DNA of 64,000 nt from Dipylidium caninum (taxonomy: Eukaryota; Platyhelminthes; Cestoda; Cyclophyllidea; Dipylidiidae). Positions 26,840 through 39,176 of the stretch are shown one piece after another. A program made the translations under genes and the position numbers. The notes beneath the pieces were generated by a model. That model saw nothing but the letters and a program-made list of their open reading frames with translations, was not told the DNA's origin and made no database searches. Where the stretch lies: assembly GCA_017562135.1 (NCBI GenBank), contig QEYB01000448.1, forward strand, positions 1,426,001 through 1,490,000, written 5' to 3'. Each line of letters starts with the position of its first letter. The first letter of the stretch is position 1.

Positions 26840-27430
26840 TTAAAGGGCGAACGGAGGATTCGTATTAAGTCAGTCAGCGTGCGCAGCAGACCATCCTAGA
26901 ATCGTCGAGAAGTCATTTACTTCTCACTGAAGTCACTCATGTTCGGCTTTCCTTGTCGTCAATTGTTTTGCTCTTCACCCTGGCAGAGGTCACTTAATAT
27001 CGGGAAGGCGGAGAAGCGTATTGGCACTCCTTCTCAGGTCGCTTCAAGAAGTTAGAGAGCACCGTGGTGTCTAGAGGGGTTGGTGATAATAATTCGGCTC
27101 TTTGGCGCCCTGAATCGTCACCTGCTTGCGTAAATTGGAGTCCCCCAGGGTAGTAATAAGGTGATGTGGGCCATTTCATCTACAACCGAAAGTACTTTCC
27201 CTCTTGCTTCGACTGTACACGCGGAGTAGGGTGGACTGCAGTCGGGAGCCCCGTGTGTGTGTGTGTGCCCCTAAGGGGCACTGAATTCTGCTACCGTGTC
27301 ATTAATCAAGTCGACATCGCCTGTACGCGACGCAGACCACGTGGAGGTAAACCCCCGAGCGATCGGCATTGGCCGCACGTGCCTCCAGTTCGAGCGCAAG
27401 CACTGATGCGCGCAACTGAGCAGGCCGTAG

Positions 27431-27482
27431 GAGGCGGCAGCAGCGGCGGCGGCGGCGGCGGAGGCGGAGGGGGAGGAGGAAG
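27431..27482 (+). repeat. (GGC)n / GGAGGC-rich repeat
   Basis: Purine- and G-rich trinucleotide array. It produces spurious poly-Gly and poly-Ala open frames. Confidence 0.8.
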
Positions 27483-28985
27483 AGGCCCTGTATCGATCAG
27501 GTCGAGAGAGCTGGGGAGCGCGCAAGCCAAGGCCATGCCTGTATGCGTGCAGCGGACGGGGAGGGGGAGGGGGGCGCGACGAAGGCCTGCCGGTGGGAGC
27601 GGCGATCGTCTGGTCCGCCGTAAGACTGTCCGCCTGCACGCGTGCACGTGCACTCGCGCACGCGTGTGCGGAAGTACGTCCCGGCGCGCAATTTTGGGCT
27701 GCTTGGCGAGCGCACGTTGAAGGGGCTGCGGACGGAGGTGGGTGGTGGGACGCAAGGTGGCGGCGGCGGCGGAGGCGGCGGTTGAAGCGGCCTCACGCGT
27801 GCACAAGCGCCTTCGAGTTTAATCACAGAGAGACGGGAGCAAACGAACTCAGCCGACCGGTCTGCTTGGGACGGCATATGGCTGATGTTGTGAGCCGCCT
27901 CGCCGGCCGTTATGATGATGCGCATGCTTGATGATGATGCGTTGCCTGTCGGAAAACCACCTGATCACGGTGGTGATAAAAACTGGTTTCTACGTTCACA
28001 CAGCCAGGGAACGCATATTTATAATAAATAACAGCGAAGTAGGTCTTCATTAGTTTACCATTCCGGGATGTGCGGCGCAACCTAATCGTGAATTAAACTA
28101 ACAGCATAGGCACTTTGTCTGGCACATAACTGCAAATTGCTGCTCTATCACCATCTCCTGAGCACCGGAACCTCTATCCTGATTAAGAATGCGGAGAATG
28201 TTTCTGGACATTTTAACAAACAGACTTCGAAAGGGCCGTTTTAGTCCTATTTTTTTTTGATGACATGTTCGTATAAAAGCTTAAACCCGTAGACGTGATC
28301 CCATTTCTTGTTCTAATGTGCAAGGTGGAGGAAAAAGAGTGCTTGTTCGACGGGTACCTCAAATGCCTGAGTCGCTGGTGTTTGATTAACAGGTGCACTT
28401 GCAGAATAGTTTACAAAGTAACCTCACTACTCAACTTTAGTTTTGTCTACAGCAGACTTCGCGCAAGGTAAGAGTGCGGATGAAGACGCATCTCGTCTGT
28501 TTCCGTGGATAAACACCGATCTTCATAGTCGGAACGTGGTATCGCATGTTTCACATTCCATCTTCCAAACTCCTTGTGAATTTCCTCGAAGGTGTGTTTA
28601 ATGAAGGGGATCCACCCAAGACATCCATTAATTTCCTACTTTCAAGACGTCTCGTCATGGCTACAACGCATGTTCGTGGGGAGATTGTGGGGCACCGAGC
28701 CTCAGCGGTGAGCCGCCGCTCTCCGCTCCACCTGTGGTGAGAAGCGGGGAAAAAGCCCAGGCAGGCGAGCGTTGCTCGAAAAGGCGTGAGCCAGCGCCGG
28801 AGCGGGCGGAGGCGGGCGAGCGAAGCCGGCCACGGGGAGAGGCCCTATCGATCGATTGACCGATTTCGAGGCACGAGCGCTGGCGCGCGCGCGAGTCCCG
28901 TGCGCACGTGCGTCCGAGTTGTGGTCGGTGGGTGCACACGCAGCGCGCACGTTCGCACACACAAAGGCGCACGTGACAAGCGTCA

Positions 28986-29027
28986 GGCTGGCAGGCAGGC
29001 AGGCAGGCAGGCGGGCGGGCGGGCGGA
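28986..29027 (+). repeat. (GGCA)n passing into (GGGC)n
   Basis: Compound tetranucleotide array in a CpG-rich island, immediately upstream of a candidate 5' exon. Confidence 0.85.
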
Positions 29028-29097
29028 CAGGCTGGCATTTAGCAGAGTCTGTTAGAGCGTCATCTTCTGCGATTCGAGCACGACGAAGGGGAGGACG

Positions 29098-29124
29098 ATG
29101 ATGCAGCGTAGTGAGAGAAGGAAG
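29098..29124 (+). CDS. Candidate short 5' coding exon, unknown gene
   Basis: Two adjacent ATGs open a nine-codon frame that runs directly into a near-consensus donor (AAG followed by GTAAGTGG). The exon sits at the right edge of a CpG-rich island (about 28.75-29.1 kb), where an unmethylated promoter would be expected. The same frame is open upstream to a TAG at about 29053, so an internal exon is an alternative. No downstream exon was identified on the plus strand, and a chance match is quite possible. Confidence 0.2.
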
Positions 29125-30126
29125 GTAAGTGGCCGGAGTGGACCCATTCCGGTCGCACGTGTGTGTGCGTGTGTGTGCATGAGTCCCTTTGGGAACAAGC
29201 CCGTGAATGCGATTACTCACGCACTGGGGCCGAAAAGCGCAGAAGTTAACGCGTTCCAAACCTGATTTAATGCGGGTAGTTTGTGCCATGTCGCCGCTTC
29301 CGATAAAAAATACGGGGCTACAGGCGCTAGGCGCCCCCAAGTGTACTACCCCCGGGGCCCCAACGCGGAATGGGCAGTATAAAGCAGTCCTATCACATAT
29401 GCAAAGAGAGTTTGGCAAAATACACAAAGTGGGGCTAGCGACGGCGGTGGAGGGGTCTGCATACTCTCCTAACTAACAACGCGTTCCTTGACACGGAAGC
29501 AAAGTTCCTTCTAGCTCATTCCAAAGCTACGACTGGCGGACGGCGATGGACTCTACCCACGCGCTTATTGCGTTGGTACTTGCATGAACTGCTTGGGTGA
29601 TGTTACTTCTGGAGCTCCCGCATGGCAATTTTAAACCTGGTTCTATGCAGCCAAGTCGAGGGGCACTCGACAGCTGAATTGACGAAACACTGCTGTCATG
29701 GCATGTGGAATTGAGTTGGTTTACGTGGACGAAATGCCACCACACTGGGGGATTGAGAGTTCAGGAAGTCGTGGTCGGTGAAGTGTAAAATTTACGCACC
29801 TGATTTCGGCATTGGTCGTTCTCCACATGCGGGCCTTAAACGCGCCAACTTTTAGCCTCGGGCAGCCAAGTTAACCTGACCGAGGTTGTGCCTCGGGCCA
29901 ACTCAAGCCCCCACGGCAATGCCCTCGCGACGTGACTTGATCGCCTCAGCATTTCCCTCACGTGGTTGAGGCCTCCCCCTGAAATAATTCCGCTCTCCCC
30001 TCACCCTGTTAGCGTCTGTGTGGCATGTAAACAAGGCCTTACACGGGTTCACCTTTTCTACTTAAAAGGTGTAACATTTTTCCAACAAATTCAACTGTCA
30101 ACCGTTATTTTGCTAGCCTCTTTCTC

Positions 30127-30188
30127 TCGCCCTCTCCGCCCTCTCCGCCCTCTCCGCCCTCCCCGCCCTCCCCGCCCCCTGCCCCGCC
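30127..30188 (+). repeat. Tandem repeat of CGCCCTCTC-like 9-bp unit
   Basis: About six to seven units, drifting from CGCCCTCTC to CGCCCTCCC. Confidence 0.8.
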
Positions 30189-30873
30189 GCGTGTGTTTGA
30201 GTGCGCGCGTTCGCGCTCTTTTCAAAAGGGGTTAAAAGGTGTTGTAACAGTAAACCATTAGCTAACTCCTTATTTGTGGTTAGTGACAAGCCTGCTTGTC
30301 TGTCGTCAGACCCCCCACCAGCGCTGCCTCTACCGCCTCACCACGAGAGGGTGTGGAGACTTTGTAAGCCTTGTTTGCGCTCATGTCAACTGTCATAAAC
30401 ACCCCAGCACACACACACACACACGCTGGCACAAAACCTGCCTGCCACCTGTCATCCCTCGCGTGGCCGGCCCGTTAGGGCCCAGTGGGACTGGCCGAAG
30501 GAGGGCGGGGGAGAGCAGGGCAACGGAGAGGAGAGACGAGGAGAGGAGAGAACAGGAGGGATGGGAAGGGAAGGGAAGGGGTGCTAAAAACCATACATTT
30601 TCCTCTCCGTTGGTGCGCAGACGCCTGACTGTCCGTGCGTGCAGCCCCAAGACACCGACTATTCGTGCCTAATTGCACCTCCTCCGTGCAACTGTCTGAG
30701 GGCCTACTAATTGGCGGCGAAAACCCCTGAGTGTGTTTGCATACGCGTGTGAATTTAGTGGTGACAATTAGCGTCCTCCTCTCATTTGCACGCAACCCAG
30801 CATTTCTAGGCTCCGACCGACCTCTTAACGGGCTCGTAAAGTGGGCTATTTTGCAAATGACATTTACAAATTG

Positions 30874-30899
30874 AATTGGCTGAGGGTGCTCAGCCAATT
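30874..30899. repeat. Perfect hairpin, 11-bp arms, 4-base loop
   Basis: AATTGGCTGAG, loop GGTG, then its exact reverse complement. Each arm contains a CCAAT/ATTGG box in opposite orientation, so it could be a paired CCAAT element. It is too short for a typical microRNA precursor on its own. Confidence 0.75.
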
Positions 30900-33800
30900 T
30901 CCCTCTCCTGGGGCGAAGTGGGCACTGACAGTATGCGGTTAAGTGTATGAAACAGGCCAGTCGCCATGTCACGGGTCGCTAGGAGATTTTACAGACTAAA
31001 ATTCATCATTGCCAAAGTCAGCGGTTTCTGGCAGGTGGTGGGATGTCATTTGGCAATCCGCTGTCATGCGCCAGATATTCCAGCCTGACGAGGAGGCGTT
31101 AAATTGGCAATCCGGACGAAAATAAACTGCATCTTCACAGGCAAGTCTTCCCCTCCCTGCTGGACGGGCGAGTGGTGATTGCCGAAGTAAAATACCACAC
31201 AGAGGAGGTTGCACTGATGGTTTCACCGATTGCGGAGTAAGTTGAAGAGTCGACTGCTGATCAGCTGAAGTTGGCAAAATCTCGACAGTATGCGAAAGAG
31301 CACTGACTTAAGGCTTCAGAGGAAGGTGCCACGCTCGATCTCCAACCTCCTCGCAACTAGCCGCGGGAGAGGAGGCTCCGGACGCTCAGACACCGCGGCG
31401 ATTCGTGTCCAGCTGCTTGTAAAGTTGGGTATTCACATATACACTGGCTTTAAAGTACACGCTAAAGGGGTTGAAGGTGGTTTTACGCCTCTGGATGTCA
31501 TCTCATTAGGGAAAAAAGTGTTGGGGATGGAAGGAGGTCCAGTTTCACACTTTACTTGGAAAGCCGCGCTATTCCTCTCAACCGTGTACAGACTCAGTGG
31601 GGGAAATTCTTAGGCCGTTGCCCCCCAAACGCCTTTGGAGTGCAACCAACCGCCAACGCACCTAAAAACCCACCGCAAACTGGACTTAAGTCTAATAAGT
31701 CCTGCTGCACACCTAAAAAGGCATAAAATGGAAGGCTTACTTCCTCTCACTCATGTGGTTCGGTGGCTGTCCACCCCTTCGCATCTCCCACGGGGTTAAA
31801 AGTGAAGACGCGGAGACGGTTTGAAGAGGTCTCTTGCGCTAATCCTCCCTCGTGAAGCCAGACGCGCCGAAGTAGCACGCCGGACAGTCAGTCGTGTCCG
31901 CCCCTGAGACACTGGCCGAAGTCCCCTCAGCCCGTCTGGTGACCGACGAGGTGCTCACACCGCATATGCACAATGGGAGGCGACATTTTGCGGGCCTGCA
32001 TCCTCTCTACGCTGACTTCATTGTCTGAGAACAGCGTAGAAGTGGAAGAAGGAGGCGGCTGAGGGCTTGGATGGAGGCAGCCTTGTGCAAGGCTTCATAA
32101 GATGCATTATGACGTGCTGGCGTAAAAAAATAAATGGGGTATTCCTCAAAAAACCCCCGGACTTATCCAGCGCCTCGACGAACGCAGCAAGGCCCTGATT
32201 GTAACTTCGAAATGGTCAAGTGCGGCGCTCTCCAAAGGAGTTTGTGTGAACGCCAAAGTAGAGGAAGGGAAAGGGGGAAAGAGCGGAAGGGAAGGGAAGG
32301 AAAGAGAAGGAGAATGCGTGTGTCCGTCGGCGCAGTATCAAGGGAACGTGGTGAGGAGGAAACCCAATTTAGGGTTAGGAAAAAGAGCATGAGTGCTTTC
32401 ACTGTGGATTAGTTGAGAAGTGACGGCGCAGGCGTTGGAGGGGAGGGCGGCCCTGTGTGTCTAAGAGAGACGGAAATACACTCTGCCATGCTAATGTTCT
32501 TCAAACTATTTAGTTTGTAAGCTGGTTTGAATGGCTGAGAATGATGACTGCCGAGTGACGTTTGAGACGCAAGTCGACCGCGACTGAATGTGTGCCCGAC
32601 TCGCGCAATACGCTTCGCCACACGCTTTTTCACCTTGTCTTTTCCATTCACTCGCATTCACATCCATCCAATTTAGTGGGCATATTCCCGTCAAACGGAT
32701 TTCGTCCCGCCTCTCTTTCTTGCCTCTGTCCGGCTGGTGTTCTTGCTAATCTCTCCTGTTTATGCCTCACCACGTCCCTAATGCCCGTCAAATTACTCGG
32801 CAGCCAGGAGTTAGGTGGACTCATCTTTCGGGGAGTTTATATTCACAAACACGAGTCCGGCCGCACATTTACGCGCTCTACACTGCTTCCGCTCCGGTGG
32901 CCACGGCTTTGTTCGAGCAAACCCTCGGAGCCCCATTGCCTCACTGGCCACGAGGGCTGCTCGGCAGGTGGAGCTTCCAACCCTCGACTCACATTCACCT
33001 TGCTCACGTGGTCGCCTCCCGTCCTGGCTCATGCTCCTGGACGTCCTGGCGCGCTGAGTTCGCCTTTTATCCCTCGCCCTTAACTCAACCTTACAGATAG
33101 CTTCTCCTTCTTTCTGCGTCTTTCACTGCCAGGGTTCATGTCTGTCGTGCATAATGTGTAAACACCGCCTAACACACGACGACCTACTAACTTATAATCA
33201 GGAGCAAATATGCGCGTAGAGAGGGCAGACGAGCACGTCCGCCTTTCACGACCGCGGGAGACGTTGTGACGCCATTCCACGCACTCCATCTTGCGCCATG
33301 AGCGCATCATCCTCCAGGCAGTCGACCTCACCTCCACCGCATTTCTTCGTACTCCGCCTGTCTGCCTGCCCGCCTGCCCACGTCCGTCAGTCATTTAATT
33401 TCTTCGGTTTAAGGCAGTTTCTTGCCCTCGGGTGGAGTAGAAGGGGATAGCGAAGGAGATCACCACGTAAAATGTCTGAATTAACGGCAAACAGGTGCTT
33501 TCAGCCCTGACGGACCGTCCCTACGTCTCGCAGTTTGTTCTGTGAGCATTTGGATAAGATGGATGTCGTGTTGAAGTTCCGCCTAATAATCTGTCCTTCG
33601 GTGGTCATATCATCATGAAATTCATACTTTTCAATTGCCTTTGTAAGCCCTTTTTGATTTGAATGCTTTAAAGTGGACTTTCTGATTTAATTAGAGCCAC
33701 GTCTGGAGAAATGTTAGGTAAAGCGAAAGGGAAACTGGTTGAGGAGGCACTTCATCTAAAGCGAAACAACAAGACGGTGTTTTGGTACCCCTTCAGACAC

Positions 33801-34319
33801 CGTAGATTTAACGCGAATTAAACTTTCGTTGACGAATGTCCCAGCTATGCTGTAAAGACCTCGCTTTTGGCAAATGGTGGAGACGACCGGCTGTAACAAC
33901 CGGCCGCATGTGAACCACACCGTAGCCTCGTCTAAGACGACAGAGCGAGAGGGAAGTGAGGACCTCCTCCTCAACGTTCGGAGTGATGGGGCTGTCTTAT
34001 TAGACGATGGCACACATTGACGGCGTGGTTGAGTTCCCGGTTGCCCTTTCCCCCACAAGCCGAGGTCTCAGGGTTCGACCTCGTCCCTCCTCTCGGGCTG
34101 TGGAGACTTCTGCCGCAGAGCGACACGCGACTGGCGAATGTCATGACTCCGGCGTAGGGGAGGAGCCGACTTTGTCTCCTCTCTGATCCAACTCCACTCC
34201 TCCTGCGCTCCCGCAGGGTCGCTCACACGTGAATACGCTCGTGAGTCTACACTGTCCGGAAATGTCTAACAACTCTTCCGTCTTGTCTCTGCGCACAGTT
34301 TTCCCTTCCTGTATAGAGG

Positions 34320-34860
34320 CTAGCAGGGATGGTCAAACTCGCATGATGTCAGCTCATACAAATACATGTAAATGGTGCAATTTCGTCCGTATAATCCCCA
34401 CCTCAAAACCGGCGGATCAAGGACTCGCTTCCCCCGAACCCGTCTGCAATTGTGGTGACTGCGTCTAACTGACAGCGAGGCAATCCTTTCTCTCAGGCCT
34501 GAGGCCATGAAACTGACGTTGAATATAAGTGGAGAACAAAAAAGAGCACATGTTTTTCGAAATAACCTCCATCGGCGTCTACAACTTTACATCTACGATT
34601 GGTCAAGTGATATGCCTTTTTAGAAAAATCTTTATTTGTAGAATTAATAAACGACTCATAGTCTGTTATAATATCATATCGGTTGATACGCTCTCTTTCG
34701 CTTAAAAATAATTCCTAATTACGAAGAAGGCAACAGTCAGTCGGTGAAATATTGGATGATGAATATGAAAGACGCGGTAAAAGTTTGTTACTTACTTCAT
34801 TGAAGCTCCCATGTCGTCGTCGTCGTCTTCATAGTCGTAGTCGTCCAGCGTTGCCATCAT
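34320..34860 (-). CDS. Candidate two-exon gene with acidic N-terminus
   Basis: Exon 1 (34860-34796, minus) opens with two ATGs and encodes a highly acidic 21-residue start (DDYDYEDDDDD) using mixed codons. It ends in phase 2 at a strong donor (GTAAGTAAC). A candidate exon 2 (34512-34320) begins after an acceptor with a good pyrimidine tract (ending CGTCAG), has the matching phase, and stays open for 64 codons to a TAG, giving an 85-residue protein. I recognise no family. Exon 1 is the better-supported part; the second exon may be a chance frame, with the true exons further down the minus strand. Confidence 0.3.
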
Positions 34861-35340
34861 GAAGAAATGCTGCTGCGCCCGTGTCGAGAGAGCAGGGTTA
34901 GTTGTCTCTTTCTGCCTAATTCACCTCTCATGCATCGCGCCGACTTCATGCACCTCAACAGAACCCCGCCGCTGTTACGGTTTTCGCTCGGTTGTAGGAA
35001 GAAAGGCAGGCAAAGTGGATGATCGCTTCGTTGGCACTCCACCCTATGCTAACCGCAACCCTCTTTTTCTTTTCAAAGAAATTTCTATTTAGGGATGTGT
35101 GCCGCGACTTTATTCTTATCTACGCATTTGCTCGATCATTTTCGATTGTCATTGGGATCTTATGTTAATGACAAGTGGTAATTTGGCACAAAAACGGTGG
35201 CCATCGGGGATTGCGATGGGCGAAACGAAGATGCGCACTTCCTCTTCCGGTCACTCGGTCATCCCCCTGCAGTTGCGCCAGTCCCTTCACACGACCGCCA
35301 CACTTGAGTCCATCTACTTTCCCTACCACTTGTTGGGCCC

Positions 35341-35499
35341 CCGATGTTTTAACACAGCCGTCGCTGTGTGGGTGTGTGGATCGGTTTTCAACAGTCGTCG
35401 TCCTTCATTCTTCCCCTCGCTGCCAAACATAGGCCGGTAGGCTCGTTGACGACAACGAAATTGCGATTTTTTTACACGCCGATGTTTTAACACAGCCGT
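35341..35499 (+). repeat. Pair of 21-bp direct repeats
   Basis: CCGATGTTTTAACACAGCCG plus T occurs at 35341-35361 and again at 35479-35499, 138 bp apart start to start. The sequence between is unrelated. Confidence 0.85.
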
Positions 35500-35548
35500 A
35501 ACCATACGGATGGTTAGTTCCTAGTTCAAACTCGATTTCTCGAATAGT

Positions 35549-35602
35549 TGTGTGCGTGTGCGTGTGCGTGTGCGTGTGTGTGTGTGTGGGTGGGCGGGCG
35601 GG
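35549..35602 (+). repeat. (GT)n/(GCGT)n passing into (GGGC)n
   Basis: Compound microsatellite ending in GGGCGGGCGGG. Confidence 0.85.
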
Positions 35603-38600
35603 CTGATCAGATTCCATAATCTTCGTCTTTCAGTTCTCCTTCTCCGTTATCATCAACATGGGCCAGTGGACTTCCTCGAGGCCAAAACGAAATTTTAGGA
35701 ACCAACATCGGACACTTTTTTTTTCAATAGTAAATCCACCTCCGAATGCCTCGTTAACGGTTTACAAAGCCACTTGAGCTGCCCTATGATTCCATTTAAA
35801 TGTGTACAAGGAAAGTTGATGGAAACCGCGTCTCGTTCCTATTTGATTTCAGCCCAAAGTAAAATAAAATAGGAAACACACACGGAAAAATTCTCCGAGA
35901 TGGATAAGAGAGACACTTTTGGAACTGATAAATAGAAATGTCGAGCACACACGTTACAATGAATCTCTCTCATTCGTAGATGAACGCAGACGCAACACAT
36001 CGCCCTTTTCATAGTTTCCAACCCTCACAACTTGCAAATTCCCCGGCGAAGAGGAATATCTGTCTGACCAGACGATGTCTCCACAAGGCCATCTGGCAGA
36101 GCCACTTTTAACTATCAACTGTGGTCGAGGGGAAGTGAAATGAGATGAGTTACTCTGTTCTTCCGTCAGTTGAAAATAGCCCTGATTTCGAGCAAGGCGT
36201 AGGAAGGGCTTCCTGACCCTCAGCAGGAGGTGACACATTGCCGATTGACTGAAGAAATCTACTATAAAAAATATGGAAGTAGACGGAGTTAGTAGCCATT
36301 TCCTAGATGCCGAAGTCTTGGAAGGACTCGCATTCTCTCTCTGCAAGAATGGTGTCTGGCGACAGGGTGAGCAGGCCGCCTCTGACCTTCCAGAGAAATA
36401 AATATGCAATTCCACCTCTTCCCTGTCGGAATGGCGTAGAAATGGCAGTTTCGAAATAGGAATTATTCACTCCGCGGAATCTCTCAACTCCGAAGGCTTT
36501 TCTAGTGGCTACTGGCCACATTTCGTGCTATCTGAAAGCCAAACTACTCGCTTCCCGGAAGCCCAATCTGACTGATGAAGGAGGACCGATTTGCCACAAA
36601 CAGTGACGATGAAGTGAATAACTGACTTGTCTCAACGGTGGCAAATAAATTCCAGAAGCCGGAGAGTTCAGGTAATAGAAACGACTTTTTGTGGAAACCC
36701 TATGCAAGTGGCATTGTGAGTGATGCGAGGAATAGCGTAAGTTGTGTGAAAGACTCAACGGTAGAAGCACCGCCGCCCTCGGGCCTGTCATCACCCGCAA
36801 AGCTTCGAGGCGACCGAAACAGCGCATTAACTGGATCAGCGTTGGAGTCCAGTCTTATCCGTCTTTAATCCGCCCCAGGGCAGAAAAATTTCCAACGCCG
36901 ATGTTGGAAATTTTCAGGACACTCACCTCTCAACATCTGCCAAGCTGTTCTCCGATGCCAAAGGAACTGATGCCATGCCAGTCGTCTCCTTTTTGTGGTT
37001 CAATTTCCCCAAATGGAGAGGGACGGAGTTTTGGGACGTAGAACATGAAAGACACATATTTCGATGGCACAACAAGGCGGTTTAATAAACCACCCCCAAC
37101 TCGGGCCACTGGAGGTGGCGTCCTCTCCGTTCCTTGCCTGCCTTCCCTTTCCTTCCTCCTGCGATACCCCCTGGAACGTGAACTCGGAGATGGTGAGCCA
37201 CCACCGCGGGTCTGCGATGACCTAAAAGCCCGTCTCATCCACCACATCGGGTTGCGCTTGTGTGAGCAACAAGGTCTCCGTCATCTCGGCCATCAGTCGA
37301 ACAAGTAGCATCTTTGACCCCTGCACTGCTTGCTTGCCTCGCCTCAACCACAGCGGTGTCTGGAGCTACGTCCTCCGTTGAGTCGTGGTGAAACCAGAAT
37401 GCTTCCAGCTTCTGGCTGCTCATCATGCCTGCGACGTGAGGGATTTCGGCAAACAAAGAGGAAGGAACATTGGAAGGAATTTTCTGTACTGACAAGTATC
37501 TCGGAATGTGATCAGGATGCTTTTATTTTGTCAACGTGGTGGAGGTTGAAGAGACTCTGAACCCCCCAATTGCCGAGGCAGCAATCGTCGCGTGGAATTG
37601 CCTTTGCGGCAATGGTGTCCACACCGGCGGACTTCTTTTTGCTCCACGCACCACAGGCTCTTCAACCCAACCTGTCACGCAGACGAGACACATGAGGATT
37701 CGGGTGTGGAGGGGAATGAAGATCCCGTGCCCCAGTTGCCGTTGGCAGAAACCATCCTAATGAATCGAGTTACTAAGTATCAGTGGCTCTGGCGCCTTGG
37801 AGAGTGAGGGACTTTCTTTGGAAAATCCTGCCCTCACTTTGATAAAGTGGACCGGGAAATGGTGGGAAGTGGATTAATGCGGTAGACTCCATCAGCGCCT
37901 TCGAAGCAATTTTCCGGATTCTCCGGAGTGACACTAAGCTAGAAGTTGGACAAATTGTTCACACCCATGGACGATGATGTGAATGTCAAGTGGAGGGAGC
38001 GCTTTTCAGGACTTGCCACCTCAAAGAGTCTCACCTACCACTTGCAACCGTAGGAACATGTCAAGTATGCCATTTTGGTAGCATAAGCCCTGATAAGCTT
38101 GACAATAACATCATTTTATAAATTGGCATATCCAAAAAGAATGTGTGGCACCGTGGGATATTGAGGAAAGGACCTTTCAAAAGAGCGCTGTTTCGAGGTT
38201 ATTTACGAGACGGGAACGAAGTGAAACTTGTCGGGCCGAAGCGTCGGATGAAGGGAATGGGTTATTTCACCTAAGGGAGGCAGTCTGGTCCATGATGGAG
38301 ATACTAAGCGATTAGTTACGTTGAATGCGCGTGATTTCGGCACCAGGCACGTTACTTGCTCGAATATCTTAAAAATAATGGCCACTTCTGCTACCCCTGA
38401 CTTCCAACCGAGTGTTTTTCTGTTCATTCGCTTGTCAACACCGCTTGCATTATGTGTGGAAATTGACAAATAATACAGGCTCTTCACTTGCTTCATCGTC
38501 ATCGGCTTGGAGAATTTGTTGAAACACGCGGTGAAAGGTACTGGCTGACGGATGAGGTCCACACAGGTCAGTTACTGTACGTGTTGCCGAAGCATACAAA

Positions 38601-39066
38601 AAACACATGATTTTAACTTCTAGGATGGCGTCTAGATGAAGCCTACCTCTGGATAAAAGGCCGAACCATTTGAAAGCTCTTCAAGTAGTAGTAAAATCGC
38701 GTCAAGCAGTCCACCAATCAACCACCGATTCCATTTTAGATTTACACACATACGAAAAGATTTTACGCCTTGGACAGTGAAAATCCACAGAGGACTGACT
38801 CCCAGTCACAATCGAATGTCGCTTGCGTGCAGCCTCCACGAGAAGCACAGACAGCCGGGTGAACACACAGGCGCGTGCTGATTGGTGCGCTCGTCGCACT
38901 GAGCGCAGGCCAAAGAGCCAACCACAGAGCAGCGTATTCGGGACGAGTGGCTGTGTGCCGCGGGGCTGGGCGTGGACGTGGGCGTGGGCGTGAGGAGAGA
39001 AGGCTCCTCTACTCTGTGCCTATCAATGATTGGACCGATGGTGGTTAAATGAGAAATCATACTTAC

Positions 39067-39176
39067 TTCTGAAGATTGAGCGTTCAGCATCCCTCGGAGT
39101 TAACGGGGGGACAAGGGGATATGGCACTTCTCCCAGAAGCGCGCTTTGGGGACGTGATGATAGCTTCTCAACTTTC
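39067..39176 (-). CDS. Candidate internal exon, unknown gene
   Basis: On the minus strand a 110-nt segment is open in one frame between a pyrimidine-rich acceptor (ending CCCAAG, 39179-39177) and a consensus donor (GTAAGTATG, 39066-39058). Translation includes the segment ALLGEVPYPLVPPLTPRDAE. The frame is open for about 18 further codons upstream of the acceptor. No family is recognised and no partner exon is identified. Confidence 0.2.

Larger units (their letters stand above)
19964..28785. other. GC-rich stretch without a supported gene
   Basis: Many overlapping open frames on both strands come from high GC content and low-complexity runs, and none shows a family motif. Scattered TAATTA and TTAATTA sites occur (for example near 24313, 24735 and 25049), but no enhancer can be claimed from that. 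Microsatellites are listed separately. Confidence 0.55.
29125..34319. other. GC-rich stretch without a supported gene
   Basis: No recognisable exon. Contains a 9-bp CGCCCTCTC-type tandem repeat at 30127-30188 and a perfect 11-bp stem-loop at 30874-30899. Confidence 0.55.

Noticed and set aside
27271..27931. Several open frames of 110-180 codons
   Set aside because: Poly-Gly, poly-Ala, poly-Pro and Arg-rich translations of a GGC/CCG repeat region, open in many frames at once.
34030..34095. tRNA-like B-box (GGTTCGACC)
   Set aside because: The T-stem does not pair and no convincing A-box or acceptor stem is present.
37330..37807. Plus-strand overlapping frames that could be retroelement remains
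   Set aside because: No reverse transcriptase, integrase or gag motif is visible and no terminal repeats were found.
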